Below, piece by piece: positions 1 to 8,159 of a DNA stretch of 64,000 nucleotides (its first letter is position 1; each line of letters begins with the position of its first letter). Source of the stretch: JADLHS01 sp964539515 (GTDB lineage: Bacteria > Verrucomicrobiota > Verrucomicrobiia > Limisphaerales > JADLHS01); contig CAZIJO010000001.1 of assembly GCA_964539515.1 (NCBI GenBank), forward strand, positions 44,008 through 108,007, given 5' to 3'. The position numbers and the translations under genes are program-made. The notes under the pieces were generated by a model, which was not told the origin of the DNA, ran no database searches, and worked only from the letters and a program-made list of their open reading frames with translations.

Positions 1-1887
1 TCGGTGGCCAGCGTTGTCTCGCTCATCATCTGCGCATTGATCTTCATCTACGGTTACAACGAGACCGGCCGGCCGCTCAAAGCCACGGTTTGCCTCATCG
101 TGGGGATCGGTTACACCATGGCCTTTACCACGGCGGTGGTGGGGCATTTGAACATCCTCACGGTCACCTTCGTTCCCATCCTGATCGGGCTGGCGATTGA
201 TTTCGGCGTGCATTTGGTGACGCGTTACGAGGAGGAATTGCATCATGGCAAGAGCGAGGCCGAGGCGATGACGAAGGCCCTGGTATTTACGGGGCAGGGA
301 ATCTTTACCGGGGCGTTTACCACCGCCGGCGCTTTTCTGGCCATGGGCTTTACGGATTTCAAGGGTATTCAGGAAATGGGGATCATTTGCGGCGGCGGCC
401 TGCTGGTCTGTCTGGTGCCGATGCTGACCTTGCTGCCGGTGCTGCTCTTGCGGGGACGTCAGAACGTGCTGGACCACGCCCTGGTCGGCAAAGTGGATCA
501 TCGGGCCCGGATCGAGAACCTGTGGCTGCGTCGCCCGGCCCTCGTGATCATCGTGACGTTGGTATTATGCGCGGGGTCCGTGTGGCAGATGCGCAAGGTC
601 ATTTTCGATTACAACTTGCTCAACATGCAAAGCAAGGGTTTGCCGGCCGTGGATTTCGCCACCAAGTTGATCGACGCGACCGCGGAGGCCGGCAAGGACG
701 ACGGCACGAACGCCGCCGCCCGTTCGGTTTTGTTCGCGGCGGTCGTGACCGATTCCCTCACCCAGGCGGTGGAATTGGAAAAGCAAATCAAGCAGCTGCC
801 GTCGGTGGCGGGGGTTGATTCCATCGCCAAGTTTCTGACCGAGAACCAGGCCGAGAAACTTCGGGTGATTGGCGAAATCAAGAAGGACCTGGCGGCGCTG
901 CGGTTTGACGAGGCGGATCGACGTCCGGTGAATGTTCTGGAGTTAAGCCAGAGTCTTTACTCCTTGAACGGTTATATCGGGCTGGCCCGGGAGGAGGCGC
1001 AGAAAGACGATGCCGCGGTGACGGCCCGGCTGACTTCCCTTTATCGGGCGGTGGAAATTTTCCGCAAGGAAATGTTGCGGGGCGGGGCGGCGGGTCACGC
1101 GGCGGTCGCCGACCAGCTGGGAACGTATCAGCGCGCCCTCTTCGATGATTTGCGTTCCACGTTTGAAGCCCTGCAGCAGCAGGACAACCGGGAGAAGCTG
1201 CGCGTGGAGGACCTGCCGCCGGCCTTGCGGGATCGCTTTGTCGGTGTCCATGGCAAGCATTTGCTCCAGGTCTATCCCAAGGCCAACGTCTGGCAGCGGG
1301 CGCCGCAGGAAGAGTTTGTCCGCGAGTTGCGGACGATCGATCCCGATGTCACGGGCACACCGGTGCAATTGCTCGAATACACGACGCTGCTCAAGCGCAG
1401 TTACGAGGAGGCGGCACGCTATTCGCTCGCCGCGATTGCCATTCTGGTGTTCCTTCACTTCCGCTCCCTGGGTTCCGTCGTGCTGGCGTTGCTGCCCGTG
1501 GCGATTGGGTCGCTCTGGCTCGGCGGAATCATGGGCTGGTTCAGCATTCCGTTGAACCCGGCGAATATCATGATGCTCCCGCTCATCATCGGCATCGGGG
1601 TGACGAACGGCATTCATATCCTGAATCGTTATGCCGAGGAACAGACGCCGAGCATCCTGGCCAAAAGCACCGGCAAAGCGGTGCTGGTGTCCGGCCTGAC
1701 AACGATTGCGGGTTTTGGCAGCCTGGCGCTGGCCAAACATCGCGGCATTGAAAGTCTGGGATATGTGATGGCCACCGGTGTGGCCACGTGCATGTTCGCC
1801 GGATTGACGTTCCTGCCGGCACTCCTGAACTTGATTATGAAAATTCGAAACGAGAAAAAAAACCAACCCAGTGCCAACAATGCATGA
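1..1887 (+). CDS. MMPL/RND-family lipid transporter, HpnN-like (5' truncated by window)
   Basis: The reading frame is open from base 1, so the true start lies outside the window; 627 residues are readable from the GTG at 4. The visible part begins inside the first transmembrane block (residues about 1-155, several hydrophobic helices with GLAIDFGVHLVTRYEEE, the helix-4 region typical of MMPL/RND pumps). A periplasmic domain follows (about 200-470), then a second membrane block (about 475-615) with a matching IGVTNGIHILNRYAEE motif. This two-fold symmetry is that of RND/MMPL exporters, and the text most resembles the hopanoid-associated RND transporter family (HpnN), which moves lipids toward the outer membrane. 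It sits 79 bases upstream of a probable lipoprotein gene and an Mla/MCE cluster, which fits a lipid-traffic role. The substrate is inferred, not shown. Confidence 0.85.
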   Translation, partial: SVASVVSLIICALIFIYGYNETGRPLKATVCLIVGIGYTMAFTTAVVGHLNILTVTFVPILIGLAIDFGVHLVTRYEEELHHGKSEAEAMTKALVFTGQGIFTGAFTTAGAFLAMGFTDFKGIQEMGIICGGGLLVCLVPMLTLLPVLLLRGRQNVLDHALVGKVDHRARIENLWLRRPALVIIVTLVLCAGSVWQMRKVIFDYNLLNMQSKGLPAVDFATKLIDATAEAGKDDGTNAAARSVLFAAVVTDSLTQAVELEKQIKQLPSVAGVDSIAKFLTENQAEKLRVIGEIKKDLAALRFDEADRRPVNVLELSQSLYSLNGYIGLAREEAQKDDAAVTARLTSLYRAVEIFRKEMLRGGAAGHAAVADQLGTYQRALFDDLRSTFEALQQQDNREKLRVEDLPPALRDRFVGVHGKHLLQVYPKANVWQRAPQEEFVRELRTIDPDVTGTPVQLLEYTTLLKRSYEEAARYSLAAIAILVFLHFRSLGSVVLALLPVAIGSLWLGGIMGWFSIPLNPANIMMLPLIIGIGVTNGIHILNRYAEEQTPSILAKSTGKAVLVSGLTTIAGFGSLALAKHRGIESLGYVMATGVATCMFAGLTFLPALLNLIMKIRNEKKNQPSANNA

Positions 1888-1966
1888 TCGGCCCTGGGTT
1901 GGGAGGAACCGAGGTAAAAACCTCACGCCGGGGAAAAATCCTCAAGCGCGAGCTCAATTTTAAATA

Positions 1967-3595
1967 ATGCAACCGCAATGTCAATTCCCTTGCTTTAAGG
2001 GTGGTGCCGGCGGGCGGCTTCGTCCGAGCAAGCTATTGCCTGCCAATTGGAAACACCACAGCTGGTTGCTGGCTGCCTGGTTGGTGGGCGGCTGCTCCAT
2101 TTTTGTTCACGGCAGCCAGGAGGCGGAGGTGGACGCCGGGTTCCTATTTTCCCGTCATCAGCTCACCTTGGAGGCGGGCGACCGCACTGAGGCGGCGGGT
2201 CCGTTTTATTACGAGCAAGAAAGTGAAGCGGAAGAAGTTCTGGCGTTCCCGCCATTTTTTTCGCACTCGGTCCGTCCGGACCTCGACGCCGAGGAGTACG
2301 ATGTCCTGTATCCGTTGCTGAGTTTTGACCGCTTCGGCCGGGAGTATCGCTGGCACCTTTTCCAGTTGTTTAACTTTAGCGGCGGCCAGGATCAGTCCGA
2401 GGTGATGCGCCGCCAGTTCAACCTGTTCCCGGTTTACATGCAGCAACGTTCGGCCGACACAAACCAGAACTACACGGCCATTTTTCCGATTTACGGTCAC
2501 CTGAAGAAACGGATTTTTCGCAGCGAGATCGATTTCGTGCTCTGGCCGTTTTACGTGAAAACCGTCCGGCGCCCTTCCGCCAGCCCGGTGCCGCTGGGGC
2601 CGCAGGAAAATCTGCGGCGGCAATTTCTCGACGCCCGCCGGGGCGACTTCACCACCTACAACTACGTGTACCCCTTCTATCATCTGCGTTACGGGGACGG
2701 GATGAAAGGCTGGCAGCTCTGGCCGTTCGTAGGCCACGAGCATAAGGAGATCACGACCAAGACGAATGTGTGGGGCGACCTGGAGACAACGCCGGGTTAC
2801 GACAAACGCTTTGTCCTCTGGCCGTTTTATTTCAATCAGCAACGCGAAACCGGCACAACCAACGCCGAGGACCACGTGGGGGTGGTGCCGTTTTACAGTC
2901 GCCTGCGTTCCCCCATGCGCGACTCGACGAGTTACCTGACCCCGATTGGCCTGACGATCACGGATGACCGCACGCGCAAGTACCACGAGGTGGGTGCCCC
3001 CTGGCCCTTCATCGTCTTCGCCCGGGGCGAGGGCAAAACCGCCGATCGGGTCTGGCCCTTCTTCAGTCTGGTTCACACGGACACACCGGAAAGCCGCCTG
3101 GACAGCAATTTCTATCTTTGGCCGATTTACAAATACAAGGGCATTCACTCGCCCCCGCTTGACTATGGCCGCACGCGCATCCTGCTGTTCCTGGCATCGC
3201 ACACGATCGCGAAGAGTTCCGAGACGGGCAATTTCCGGACCCGGACCGAGGTATGGCCGTTCTTCACGCACCAGCGCGATTACAACGGCAATGCGCGCCT
3301 GCAAATCCTCGCCCCGCTCGAGCCTTTGCTGCCGGCCAGCAAGAGCATCGAGCGCAATTACTCGCCGCTCTGGTCGGTGTGGCGCGCGGAAAAAAATCCC
3401 CGGACCGGCATGGCCAGCGAGTCGCTGCTCTGGAATCTGTACCGGCGCGACACCGCGCCCACGAGCAAAAAAAGCTCGCTCCTGTTCGGGCTTATCCAGT
3501 ATGAATCCAGCGCCGAAACCAAACGCTGGCGGTTATTTTACCTCCCGCAGAAGAAATCACAGAGTTCTCCCGCTCATGTTTCAGAACATCGGTGA
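1967..3595 (+). CDS. WPF-repeat probable lipoprotein, function unknown
   Basis: The product is 542 residues. A hydrophobic stretch at about 33-42 ends in VGGC (Cys43), a plausible but not ideal lipobox, so it is probably an exported lipoprotein. The rest is a string of degenerate units of roughly 25-50 residues, each with an aromatic core such as LWPFY, YPFYH, LWPFV, VVPFYS, PWPFI, VWPFF or LWPIY; at least ten are visible. Aromatic girdles of this kind suit beta-strands of an outer-membrane barrel or an extended beta structure, but I do not recognise a named family. Its 3' end overlaps mlaE by 20 bases, so it is probably cotranscribed and translationally coupled with the Mla genes. A role as the outer-membrane partner of the MMPL/Mla machinery is inference only. 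The ATG at 1967 is the first in frame; a later start near the hydrophobic stretch is possible. Confidence 0.75.
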   Translation: MQPQCQFPCFKGGAGGRLRPSKLLPANWKHHSWLLAAWLVGGCSIFVHGSQEAEVDAGFLFSRHQLTLEAGDRTEAAGPFYYEQESEAEEVLAFPPFFSHSVRPDLDAEEYDVLYPLLSFDRFGREYRWHLFQLFNFSGGQDQSEVMRRQFNLFPVYMQQRSADTNQNYTAIFPIYGHLKKRIFRSEIDFVLWPFYVKTVRRPSASPVPLGPQENLRRQFLDARRGDFTTYNYVYPFYHLRYGDGMKGWQLWPFVGHEHKEITTKTNVWGDLETTPGYDKRFVLWPFYFNQQRETGTTNAEDHVGVVPFYSRLRSPMRDSTSYLTPIGLTITDDRTRKYHEVGAPWPFIVFARGEGKTADRVWPFFSLVHTDTPESRLDSNFYLWPIYKYKGIHSPPLDYGRTRILLFLASHTIAKSSETGNFRTRTEVWPFFTHQRDYNGNARLQILAPLEPLLPASKSIERNYSPLWSVWRAEKNPRTGMASESLLWNLYRRDTAPTSKKSSLLFGLIQYESSAETKRWRLFYLPQKKSQSSPAHVSEHR

Positions 3596-4316
3596 AATGG
3601 TGCTCCTTTTTTGGAGGACGTTGTGCGCGCTGCCGCGGATCTGGTCGCAGCGCGCCAAGGTTATGGACCAGTTCTACGAGATTGGCAATGCCAGTCTGCT
3701 CATGATCTGTGTGCTCTCGTTCTTCTTGGGCGGCGTGATTGCGCTGCAAACGGGTCCGCTCCTGGTCGAGCGGGGCTTGCACAATGCCGTGGGCGGGCTC
3801 GTCGGCATCGCCATGGCCAAGGAACTGGCGCCGATCATGATGGCCATTCTGATCTCCGGCCGCGTCGGTTCGGCGATGGCCGCCGAAATCGGCTCCATGC
3901 GCGTTTATCAGGAAATCGATGCGCTCCGGACCATGAACATTGATCCGGTCAACTACCTCGTCCTGCCCCGCCTCGCCGCGATCGCGATTGCCCTCCCCAT
4001 GCTCGTCATCTTTGCCATCCTGGTCGGCTGGCTTGGCGGCGCCGTCGTCTGTACGGTCACCGGCCAGATCGATATTCCCATCCAGTCGTTCTTCACCACC
4101 ATGAAGGACGTCGTGGAGGTCAAGCACGTTGCCAACGGCGTGGTCAAGAGCTTCTGCTTCGCGTGGATCGTGGGCATTGTTTCCTGTCACCAAGGCCTCA
4201 TCACGCGCGGCGGTCCCCGTGGTATCGGGCGCTCCGTCACCAAAGCCGTGGTCAACTCGATCGTGTTAATCGTTATCTTCAACTTCGTCCTCACGCGCAT
4301 CCTGCTCGACTGGTGA
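3576..4316 (+). CDS. mlaE: MlaE-family ABC transporter permease
   Basis: The product is a 246-residue integral membrane permease of the MlaE (DUF140/YrbE) family, the inner-membrane permease of MCE phospholipid transporters. Family marks are the N-terminal amphipathic stretch, the VIALQTG motif, the block MAKELAPIMMAILISGRVGSA followed by AAEIGSM, and the C-terminal RGIGRSVTKAVVNSIV region ending in a final membrane helix. The open frame extends far upstream (to 2964), but that part is an out-of-frame reading of the WPF gene; ATG 3576 gives the normal family length. It overlaps the WPF gene by 20 bases and mlaF by 4 bases (GTGA at 4313-4316), indicating translational coupling. Confidence 0.93.
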   Translation: MFQNIGEMVLLFWRTLCALPRIWSQRAKVMDQFYEIGNASLLMICVLSFFLGGVIALQTGPLLVERGLHNAVGGLVGIAMAKELAPIMMAILISGRVGSAMAAEIGSMRVYQEIDALRTMNIDPVNYLVLPRLAAIAIALPMLVIFAILVGWLGGAVVCTVTGQIDIPIQSFFTTMKDVVEVKHVANGVVKSFCFAWIVGIVSCHQGLITRGGPRGIGRSVTKAVVNSIVLIVIFNFVLTRILLDW

Positions 4317-5080
4317 ACGTTCCCCCCAACAATAATCACGGCGTCAGCGTTCAAATCCGCGGATTGCGACGCAGTTTCGGCCAGCAGCCGGTGCTCAAGG
4401 GGATTGACCTCGCCGTCCGCGCCGGCGAAATCTTCGTGCTGATGGGGCCGAGCGGGAGCGGCAAGAGCGTATTGCTCCGCCATGTCATCGGCCTCGAAGT
4501 GCCCGATGCCGGCGAGATTCTCGTCGGGGGCGAGTCCATCCAGGCGGCCGGCGTCATGGACCGCTTCCGCATGGCAATGGTTTTTCAGTCCGGCGCCCTG
4601 CTCAATTCGCTCACCGTCGGCGAGAATGTGGGTCTTTATCTGAGTGAACATCAGCTCCGCCCGCCGGAGGAGATCGCCCGGGTCGTTTCCGAAAAACTGG
4701 AGGTCGTCGGCTTGAAGGGCACCGAGGAAAAATATCCCAGTGAGCTCTCCGGCGGCATGAAGAAGCGCGTCGCCATGGCCCGCGCGCTCGTCATCGAGCC
4801 GCAGTTGATTCTCTATGATGAACCGACCAGCGAATTGGACCCGATTTCCGCCGTCGTCATCGGGGAGGAAATTCTCGCGCTGAACCAGCGCATCGGCGTC
4901 ACCTCGCTCGTCGTCTCGCATGACCGGGACCTCGCCTTCGGCATCGCCCATCGCATCGCCGTGATTAACGAAGGGGAAATCCTCGCCGTCGGTTCGCCAG
5001 ACGAGGTCCGGCGCAGTCATCATCCGATTATCCGTGAATTCCTCCATGCCGACTTTCGACGACCGGAACCCAACCTATGA
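4313..5080 (+). CDS. mlaF: MlaF-family ABC transporter ATP-binding protein
   Basis: The product is a 255-residue ABC ATPase. It has Walker A GPSGSGKS (about residue 45), a Q-loop in MVFQSGALLNSLTVGENV, the signature LSGGMKKR, Walker B LILYDEPTSELD and the switch-region His in VVSHDRD. The Q-loop context and the LSGGMKKR signature are those of the Mla/MCE ATPases that energise lipid movement with MlaE. The frame is open back to 4163, but the GTG at 4313 overlaps the mlaE stop (GTGA) and gives a standard N-terminus just before VQIRGLRRSFG, so I prefer it. The stop overlaps the next start as ATGA (5077-5080). Confidence 0.93.
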   Translation: MNVPPNNNHGVSVQIRGLRRSFGQQPVLKGIDLAVRAGEIFVLMGPSGSGKSVLLRHVIGLEVPDAGEILVGGESIQAAGVMDRFRMAMVFQSGALLNSLTVGENVGLYLSEHQLRPPEEIARVVSEKLEVVGLKGTEEKYPSELSGGMKKRVAMARALVIEPQLILYDEPTSELDPISAVVIGEEILALNQRIGVTSLVVSHDRDLAFGIAHRIAVINEGEILAVGSPDEVRRSHHPIIREFLHADFRRPEPNL

Positions 5081-6048
5081 AAAACACCCTTGAAACCCGC
5101 CTCGGCCTGTTCGTGTCCTTCATCGTGCTGGCCGCCTTCATCATCATGTACATTTTGGGCGGCTTTGAAAAATTCCAGCGCGGCCTCCAGGTCCATGCCT
5201 TGTTCAAAACGGCCCAGGAATTGAAACTGGGCGACCGCGTGAAAATGGCCGGCGTCGAGGTCGGCAAAGTGGATAAGATCGAACTCGCCGACGGCAAAGT
5301 GCGCGTCACCATGAGCCTCCGCGCCAACACCCCGGTCAAGACCGACACGACCGCCACGATCAAGTTCGCCGGTTTAATGGGGCAGAGTTTCGTCGCGCTC
5401 GATTTCGGCACCCCCGCCGGCCGGCCCGCCACCCCGGACAGCTTTCTGCAAACGGTCGAGCAACCCGACCTGAGCGTGATCATGCAGAAGCTGGACAATG
5501 TGGCCACCGGGGTGGAGAACCTCACCCGCAGTTTCACCGGTGACAAAATCGAGAACCTCTTTGGCCCTCTGACGGATTTTATCAAACAGAATACCGCTCC
5601 GCTCACGGCCACCATCGCCAACCTTCGGGCCATGTCCGGCCAGATCGCCGAGGGCAAGGGCACCTTTGGCAAACTCATTTACGACGATGCGCTCTACAAC
5701 TCCGCCCTGACCACGGTGACCAGCCTGCAATCCACGACGGAGGAGATCAAACTTGCCCTGGGGGATGCCCGCAAGATCATCGATGGCGTCAATGCCGGAG
5801 AGGGCTCGCTCGGGAAACTGGTGAAGGATGAGAAGCTCTACGCCGAAACCACGGCCTCGATGACGAACCTCAAGGAAATTCTCCAAAAGATGAACAGCGG
5901 CCAGGGCACGGTCGGCAAACTCATCAACGACCAGGAATTCTACAAGAACGCCAAGCTCACCTTGCAGAAAGTGGACAAGGCGACGGAGGGTTTGGAAGAC
6001 CAGGGCCCGTTGAGTGTCCTGGGCATCCTGGTGAACAACTTGTTCTGA
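5077..6048 (+). CDS. mlaD: MCE-family substrate-binding protein, MlaD-like
   Basis: The product is 323 residues: one N-terminal membrane helix (about 9-28), an MCE domain (about 35-115, with ELKLGDRVKMAGVEVGKVDKI), and a long helical C-terminal region predicted to lie in the periplasm. MlaD proteins bind phospholipid between the MlaFE complex and the outer membrane. The tail carries three related motifs, GKGTFGKL, GEGSLGKL and GQGTVGKL, each followed by an acidic/aromatic stretch (such as DDALY, DEKLY, DQEFY). These repeats are common in long single-MCE proteins and suggest a rod or oligomeric barrel. The gene overlaps mlaF by 4 bases and closes the operon. No MlaC or MlaB gene is visible directly downstream. 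Confidence 0.9.
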   Translation: MKNTLETRLGLFVSFIVLAAFIIMYILGGFEKFQRGLQVHALFKTAQELKLGDRVKMAGVEVGKVDKIELADGKVRVTMSLRANTPVKTDTTATIKFAGLMGQSFVALDFGTPAGRPATPDSFLQTVEQPDLSVIMQKLDNVATGVENLTRSFTGDKIENLFGPLTDFIKQNTAPLTATIANLRAMSGQIAEGKGTFGKLIYDDALYNSALTTVTSLQSTTEEIKLALGDARKIIDGVNAGEGSLGKLVKDEKLYAETTASMTNLKEILQKMNSGQGTVGKLINDQEFYKNAKLTLQKVDKATEGLEDQGPLSVLGILVNNLF

Positions 6049-6059
6049 CTCGCGACAGC

Positions 6060-6091
6060 AAAAACGGAGGGACGACCAGGATCGTCCCTCC
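6060..6091 (-). terminator. Intrinsic terminator of the minus-strand Spy-like gene
   Basis: A perfect 10-bp stem, GGAGGGACGA (6066-6075) and TCGTCCCTCC (6082-6091), encloses a 6-base loop. Read on the minus strand it is followed by GTTTTTGC, so it fits a Rho-independent terminator for the gene at 6118-6567. It may also slow read-through from the mla operon on the plus strand, although no T-run follows on that side. Confidence 0.7.
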
Positions 6092-6117
6092 GGCATGCCA
6101 ACCAACCAATTCAGCGG

Positions 6118-6567
6118 CTACTCCTGCGCCGGCTTTTCCGCCCCCGGACCTCCGGGACCGCCACGTCGGCCGGGTCGCCCGGGGCCGCCCGGGCCGCCTT
6201 CTTTCCTGAGTTTCTCCCACTTCGCATATTGTTCCGGCGTGAGAATCTCTTTCATCTTCTTTTGCATTTCCTCCCGCCCGGCTTTCATCTTTTCACGGCG
6301 TTCTTCCGGGGTGGCATCGCGCAAGCCGCGCATGGCTTCGGCTTGTTCCTTCATCACCGTCGTTACCTTCGTCTTCTGTTCGTCGGTGAGCTTGAGTTCC
6401 TCGGCCATCTTGGCGATGCGTTCCTTGACCATCTCCCCGCGTTGCCCCTGGGGTGGCCGGCCTTCGGGCGGACCTGGCTTGTCTTCCGCCCGCCCCATGG
6501 GGCTCAACGCGATCAACGCCCCGGCGGCCAAGGCCGTCATTATTCCAACTTTTTGCATTTTCATCAT
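6118..6567 (-). CDS. Spy/CpxP-like exported protein (LTxEQ-type helical)
   Basis: The product is about 149 residues. An N-terminal signal peptide (MQKVGIMTALAAGALIALSP) is followed by a charged helical domain with ELKLTDEQKTKVTTVMKE and EILTPEQYAKWEKLR, two LTxEQ-type motifs as in Spy/CpxP periplasmic chaperones and metal-stress sensors. The C-terminus is a Gly/Pro/Arg-rich low-complexity tail (repeated GGPGG). The frame is open to 6639, but the ATG pair at 6567 and 6564 fits the signal peptide. A purine-rich AGAGG lies upstream, 3 bases from ATG 6567 and 6 from ATG 6564, so 6564 may be the true start. It is divergent from the cyclophilin gene. The chaperone role is inferred from fold-like features only. 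Confidence 0.75.
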   Translation of the reverse strand: MMKMQKVGIMTALAAGALIALSPMGRAEDKPGPPEGRPPQGQRGEMVKERIAKMAEELKLTDEQKTKVTTVMKEQAEAMRGLRDATPEERREKMKAGREEMQKKMKEILTPEQYAKWEKLRKEGGPGGPGRPGRRGGPGGPGAEKPAQE

Positions 6568-6722
6568 CTGCCTCTTTCTTTCTTTTTTTGCCGCTCCTTC
6601 ATGGCGCGGCGGCTGTAACGTGAGACGCCGCCGGGGCAAATTGGTTACAGGCCATCCGGCCCCAAAAGTTAAAAATCCACGCGTGACTTTGGCGGGGGAA
6701 ACTGAAACATTCCGCCCGCATT

Positions 6723-7340
6723 ATGAAACTATCACTGCTGCTTTGCACCTTGGGCCTGGGGCTGGGACTGGTCGCCGCCTCCGCCGACGAGCCGAAGACC
6801 ACCAAACCTGAAACCAAACCGGATAACAAAACTGTGAACACCAACGAAGTCGCTGTCCTCAAAACCTCCGAAGGCGAAATGGTCCTCGAATTCTGGCCGG
6901 ACGTCGCCCCGGGCCATGTCGAAAATTTCAAGAAGCTTGCCAAGCAGGGCTTTTACGATGGCACCTGCTTTCACCGCGTGATCAAGGGCTTCATGATCCA
7001 GGGCGGCGACCCGCTTACCAAGGATGAGGCCAACCAGAGCCGCTGGGGTACGGGGGATCCCGGTTACAAGATCAAGGCTGAGTTCAATGACAAAGCCCAT
7101 GTGCGCGGCGTGCTTTCCGCAGCGCGCTCTCAGGACCCGAATTCCGCCGGCTCGCAATTCTTCATCTGCCATGGCGATCCGCGTTTTCTGGACCGGCAAT
7201 ACACCGCGTACGGCAAGTTGATCAAAGGCGATGACGTGCTGGAAAAGATCGCCACCACGCCCACCGCGCCGGGCGACCGCCCCCTCAAGCGGATGAATCT
7301 GGAGAGCGTCAAGATCGTACCGCGCGATTCGGTTAAGTAA
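6723..7340 (+). CDS. Secreted cyclophilin-type peptidyl-prolyl cis-trans isomerase
   Basis: The product is 205 residues: a signal peptide (about 1-22, ending in AASADE), a short Lys/Thr-rich linker, then a cyclophilin domain (about 42-200). Diagnostic blocks are NFKKLAKQGFYDGTCFHRVIKGFMIQGGDP, SAGSQFFICHG and FLDRQYTAYGKLIKGDDVLEKI. The catalytic Arg of FHRV, the FMIQGGD loop and the QFFI core are all present. It should catalyse proline isomerisation during folding in the periplasm. It is followed at once by a strong terminator, so it appears monocistronic; the 155 bases to the divergent Spy-like gene presumably hold both promoters. Confidence 0.93.
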   Translation: MKLSLLLCTLGLGLGLVAASADEPKTTKPETKPDNKTVNTNEVAVLKTSEGEMVLEFWPDVAPGHVENFKKLAKQGFYDGTCFHRVIKGFMIQGGDPLTKDEANQSRWGTGDPGYKIKAEFNDKAHVRGVLSAARSQDPNSAGSQFFICHGDPRFLDRQYTAYGKLIKGDDVLEKIATTPTAPGDRPLKRMNLESVKIVPRDSVK

Positions 7341-7358
7341 CGGCGTCCGATTTGCCAG

Positions 7359-7398
7359 CCGCGAATGAGGCCACGGCTTCATTCGCGGTTGTTTTTTT
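7359..7398 (+). terminator. Intrinsic terminator after the cyclophilin gene
   Basis: A perfect 10-bp stem, CCGCGAATGA (7359-7368) with TCATTCGCGG (7379-7388), has a 10-base loop and is followed by TTGTTTTTTT. It ends the cyclophilin transcript. The next start codon (7404) lies only 6 bases beyond the T-run. Confidence 0.85.
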
Positions 7399-7403
7399 GG
7401 TTC

Positions 7404-7598
7404 ATGGATCAAATCGAACTCGCTGCCGGTCTCGTTGCTCTGGGCTGTCCGCCGGACAAGTCGATGGCGATGGCGGCGCAATTGGAAAAGCGTGCGCATC
7501 AGTTGGCGGCGGAGAAGGGGCGAAGTTACGAGGAAGCCCTGGCTCATTTGCTCGGCCTGATGCGGCAGGGATGGGCGGCCAAGGAAAAGGGCTTTTAA
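7404..7598 (+). CDS. Small hypothetical protein (64 residues)
   Basis: The product starts MDQIELAAGLVALGCPPDKS and continues as an amphipathic helical protein with AAQLEKRAHQLAAEKGRSYEEALAHLLGLM. No signal peptide or membrane segment is visible; it is probably cytoplasmic and all-helical. I do not recognise the family. The balanced composition and regular heptad-like spacing argue that it is real. The start codon lies just after the cyclophilin terminator, so expression would need terminator read-through, a promoter overlapping that gene's end, or a downstream start such as the Met at residue 20. Confidence 0.5.
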   Translation: MDQIELAAGLVALGCPPDKSMAMAAQLEKRAHQLAAEKGRSYEEALAHLLGLMRQGWAAKEKGF

Positions 7599-7808
7599 TC
7601 GGCTTCGCACCGATTGCGGCGTCGGCATCGCTGCCATCTGGTGTGCTCTTAATCACCGATCGGTGCCAAGCCGATCGAGGTGCGACCTGGTCGCCACTGG
7701 GTTTGTGGCGGCCGCTTCCGCGAATGACCCTTGCGGTTCGCCCGCATCGCAGCCATAAGCACCGCGCGGCCGTCAGACCGGCAAACGGAGTGGATTTCAT
7801 TGCTTGCG

Positions 7809-7838
7809 CGCTGCCTGTCCACCCGCTGCCTGTCCACC
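7809..7838 (+). repeat. Tandem duplication of a 15-bp unit
   Basis: Two exact head-to-tail copies of CGCTGCCTGTCCACC occupy 7809-7823 and 7824-7838, just before an AT-rich stretch. The function is unknown; it could be a replication slip or a pair of protein-binding sites. Confidence 0.8.
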
Positions 7839-7848
7839 GTTTGATTGT

Positions 7849-7872
7849 TAATAACTTTTTTAATAACTTTTT
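7849..7872 (+). repeat. Tandem duplication of a 12-bp AT-rich unit
   Basis: Two exact copies of TAATAACTTTTT lie head to tail (7849-7860, 7861-7872), 10 bases after the 15-bp tandem pair. Together they form an unusual double tandem array upstream of the RHS locus. Confidence 0.8.
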
Positions 7873-8159
7873 ATAGACTTATGCTAATCGTCCCATTCTT
7901 ATCTTCGGAATAGCATCCAAAACCGCCAGCGCTTTGTTGTTACGGGCTGTATCTCGTTGGGTTTGTTTTGGGGTGGATCGGGGATTATGGCTTATTGCGA
8001 CATTCGCGGGACGGGGAATAATGCCGGCGGCCGCCGCTGCTCGTTCACTCATTTATCAAGGCTTGGTTGTCACCTCGCTGCCTGCCCGGGCCCGTGCCAG
8101 GAGGTCGTGTCCCAGACCTCTTCCCCGCATGGGGACCGACCGGTTGACTTTTGATCTCC

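Larger units (their letters stand above)
7599..8159 (+). other. Gene-free stretch with hairpins and tandem repeats
   Basis: No convincing gene lies in these 561 bases. Near 7654-7709 three short hairpins stand side by side: CACC-GATCGG pairing with CCGATC-GGTG, GCGAC with GTCGC, and GCCAC with GTGGC. The AT-rich part 7841-7920 is the likeliest promoter region for the gene pair starting at 8160, although I see no clean -35/-10 pair. Confidence 0.4.

Noticed and set aside
2964..3575. Upstream extension of the mlaE frame
   Set aside because: It overlaps the WPF gene out of frame; MlaE proteins are about 250 residues and start at 3576.
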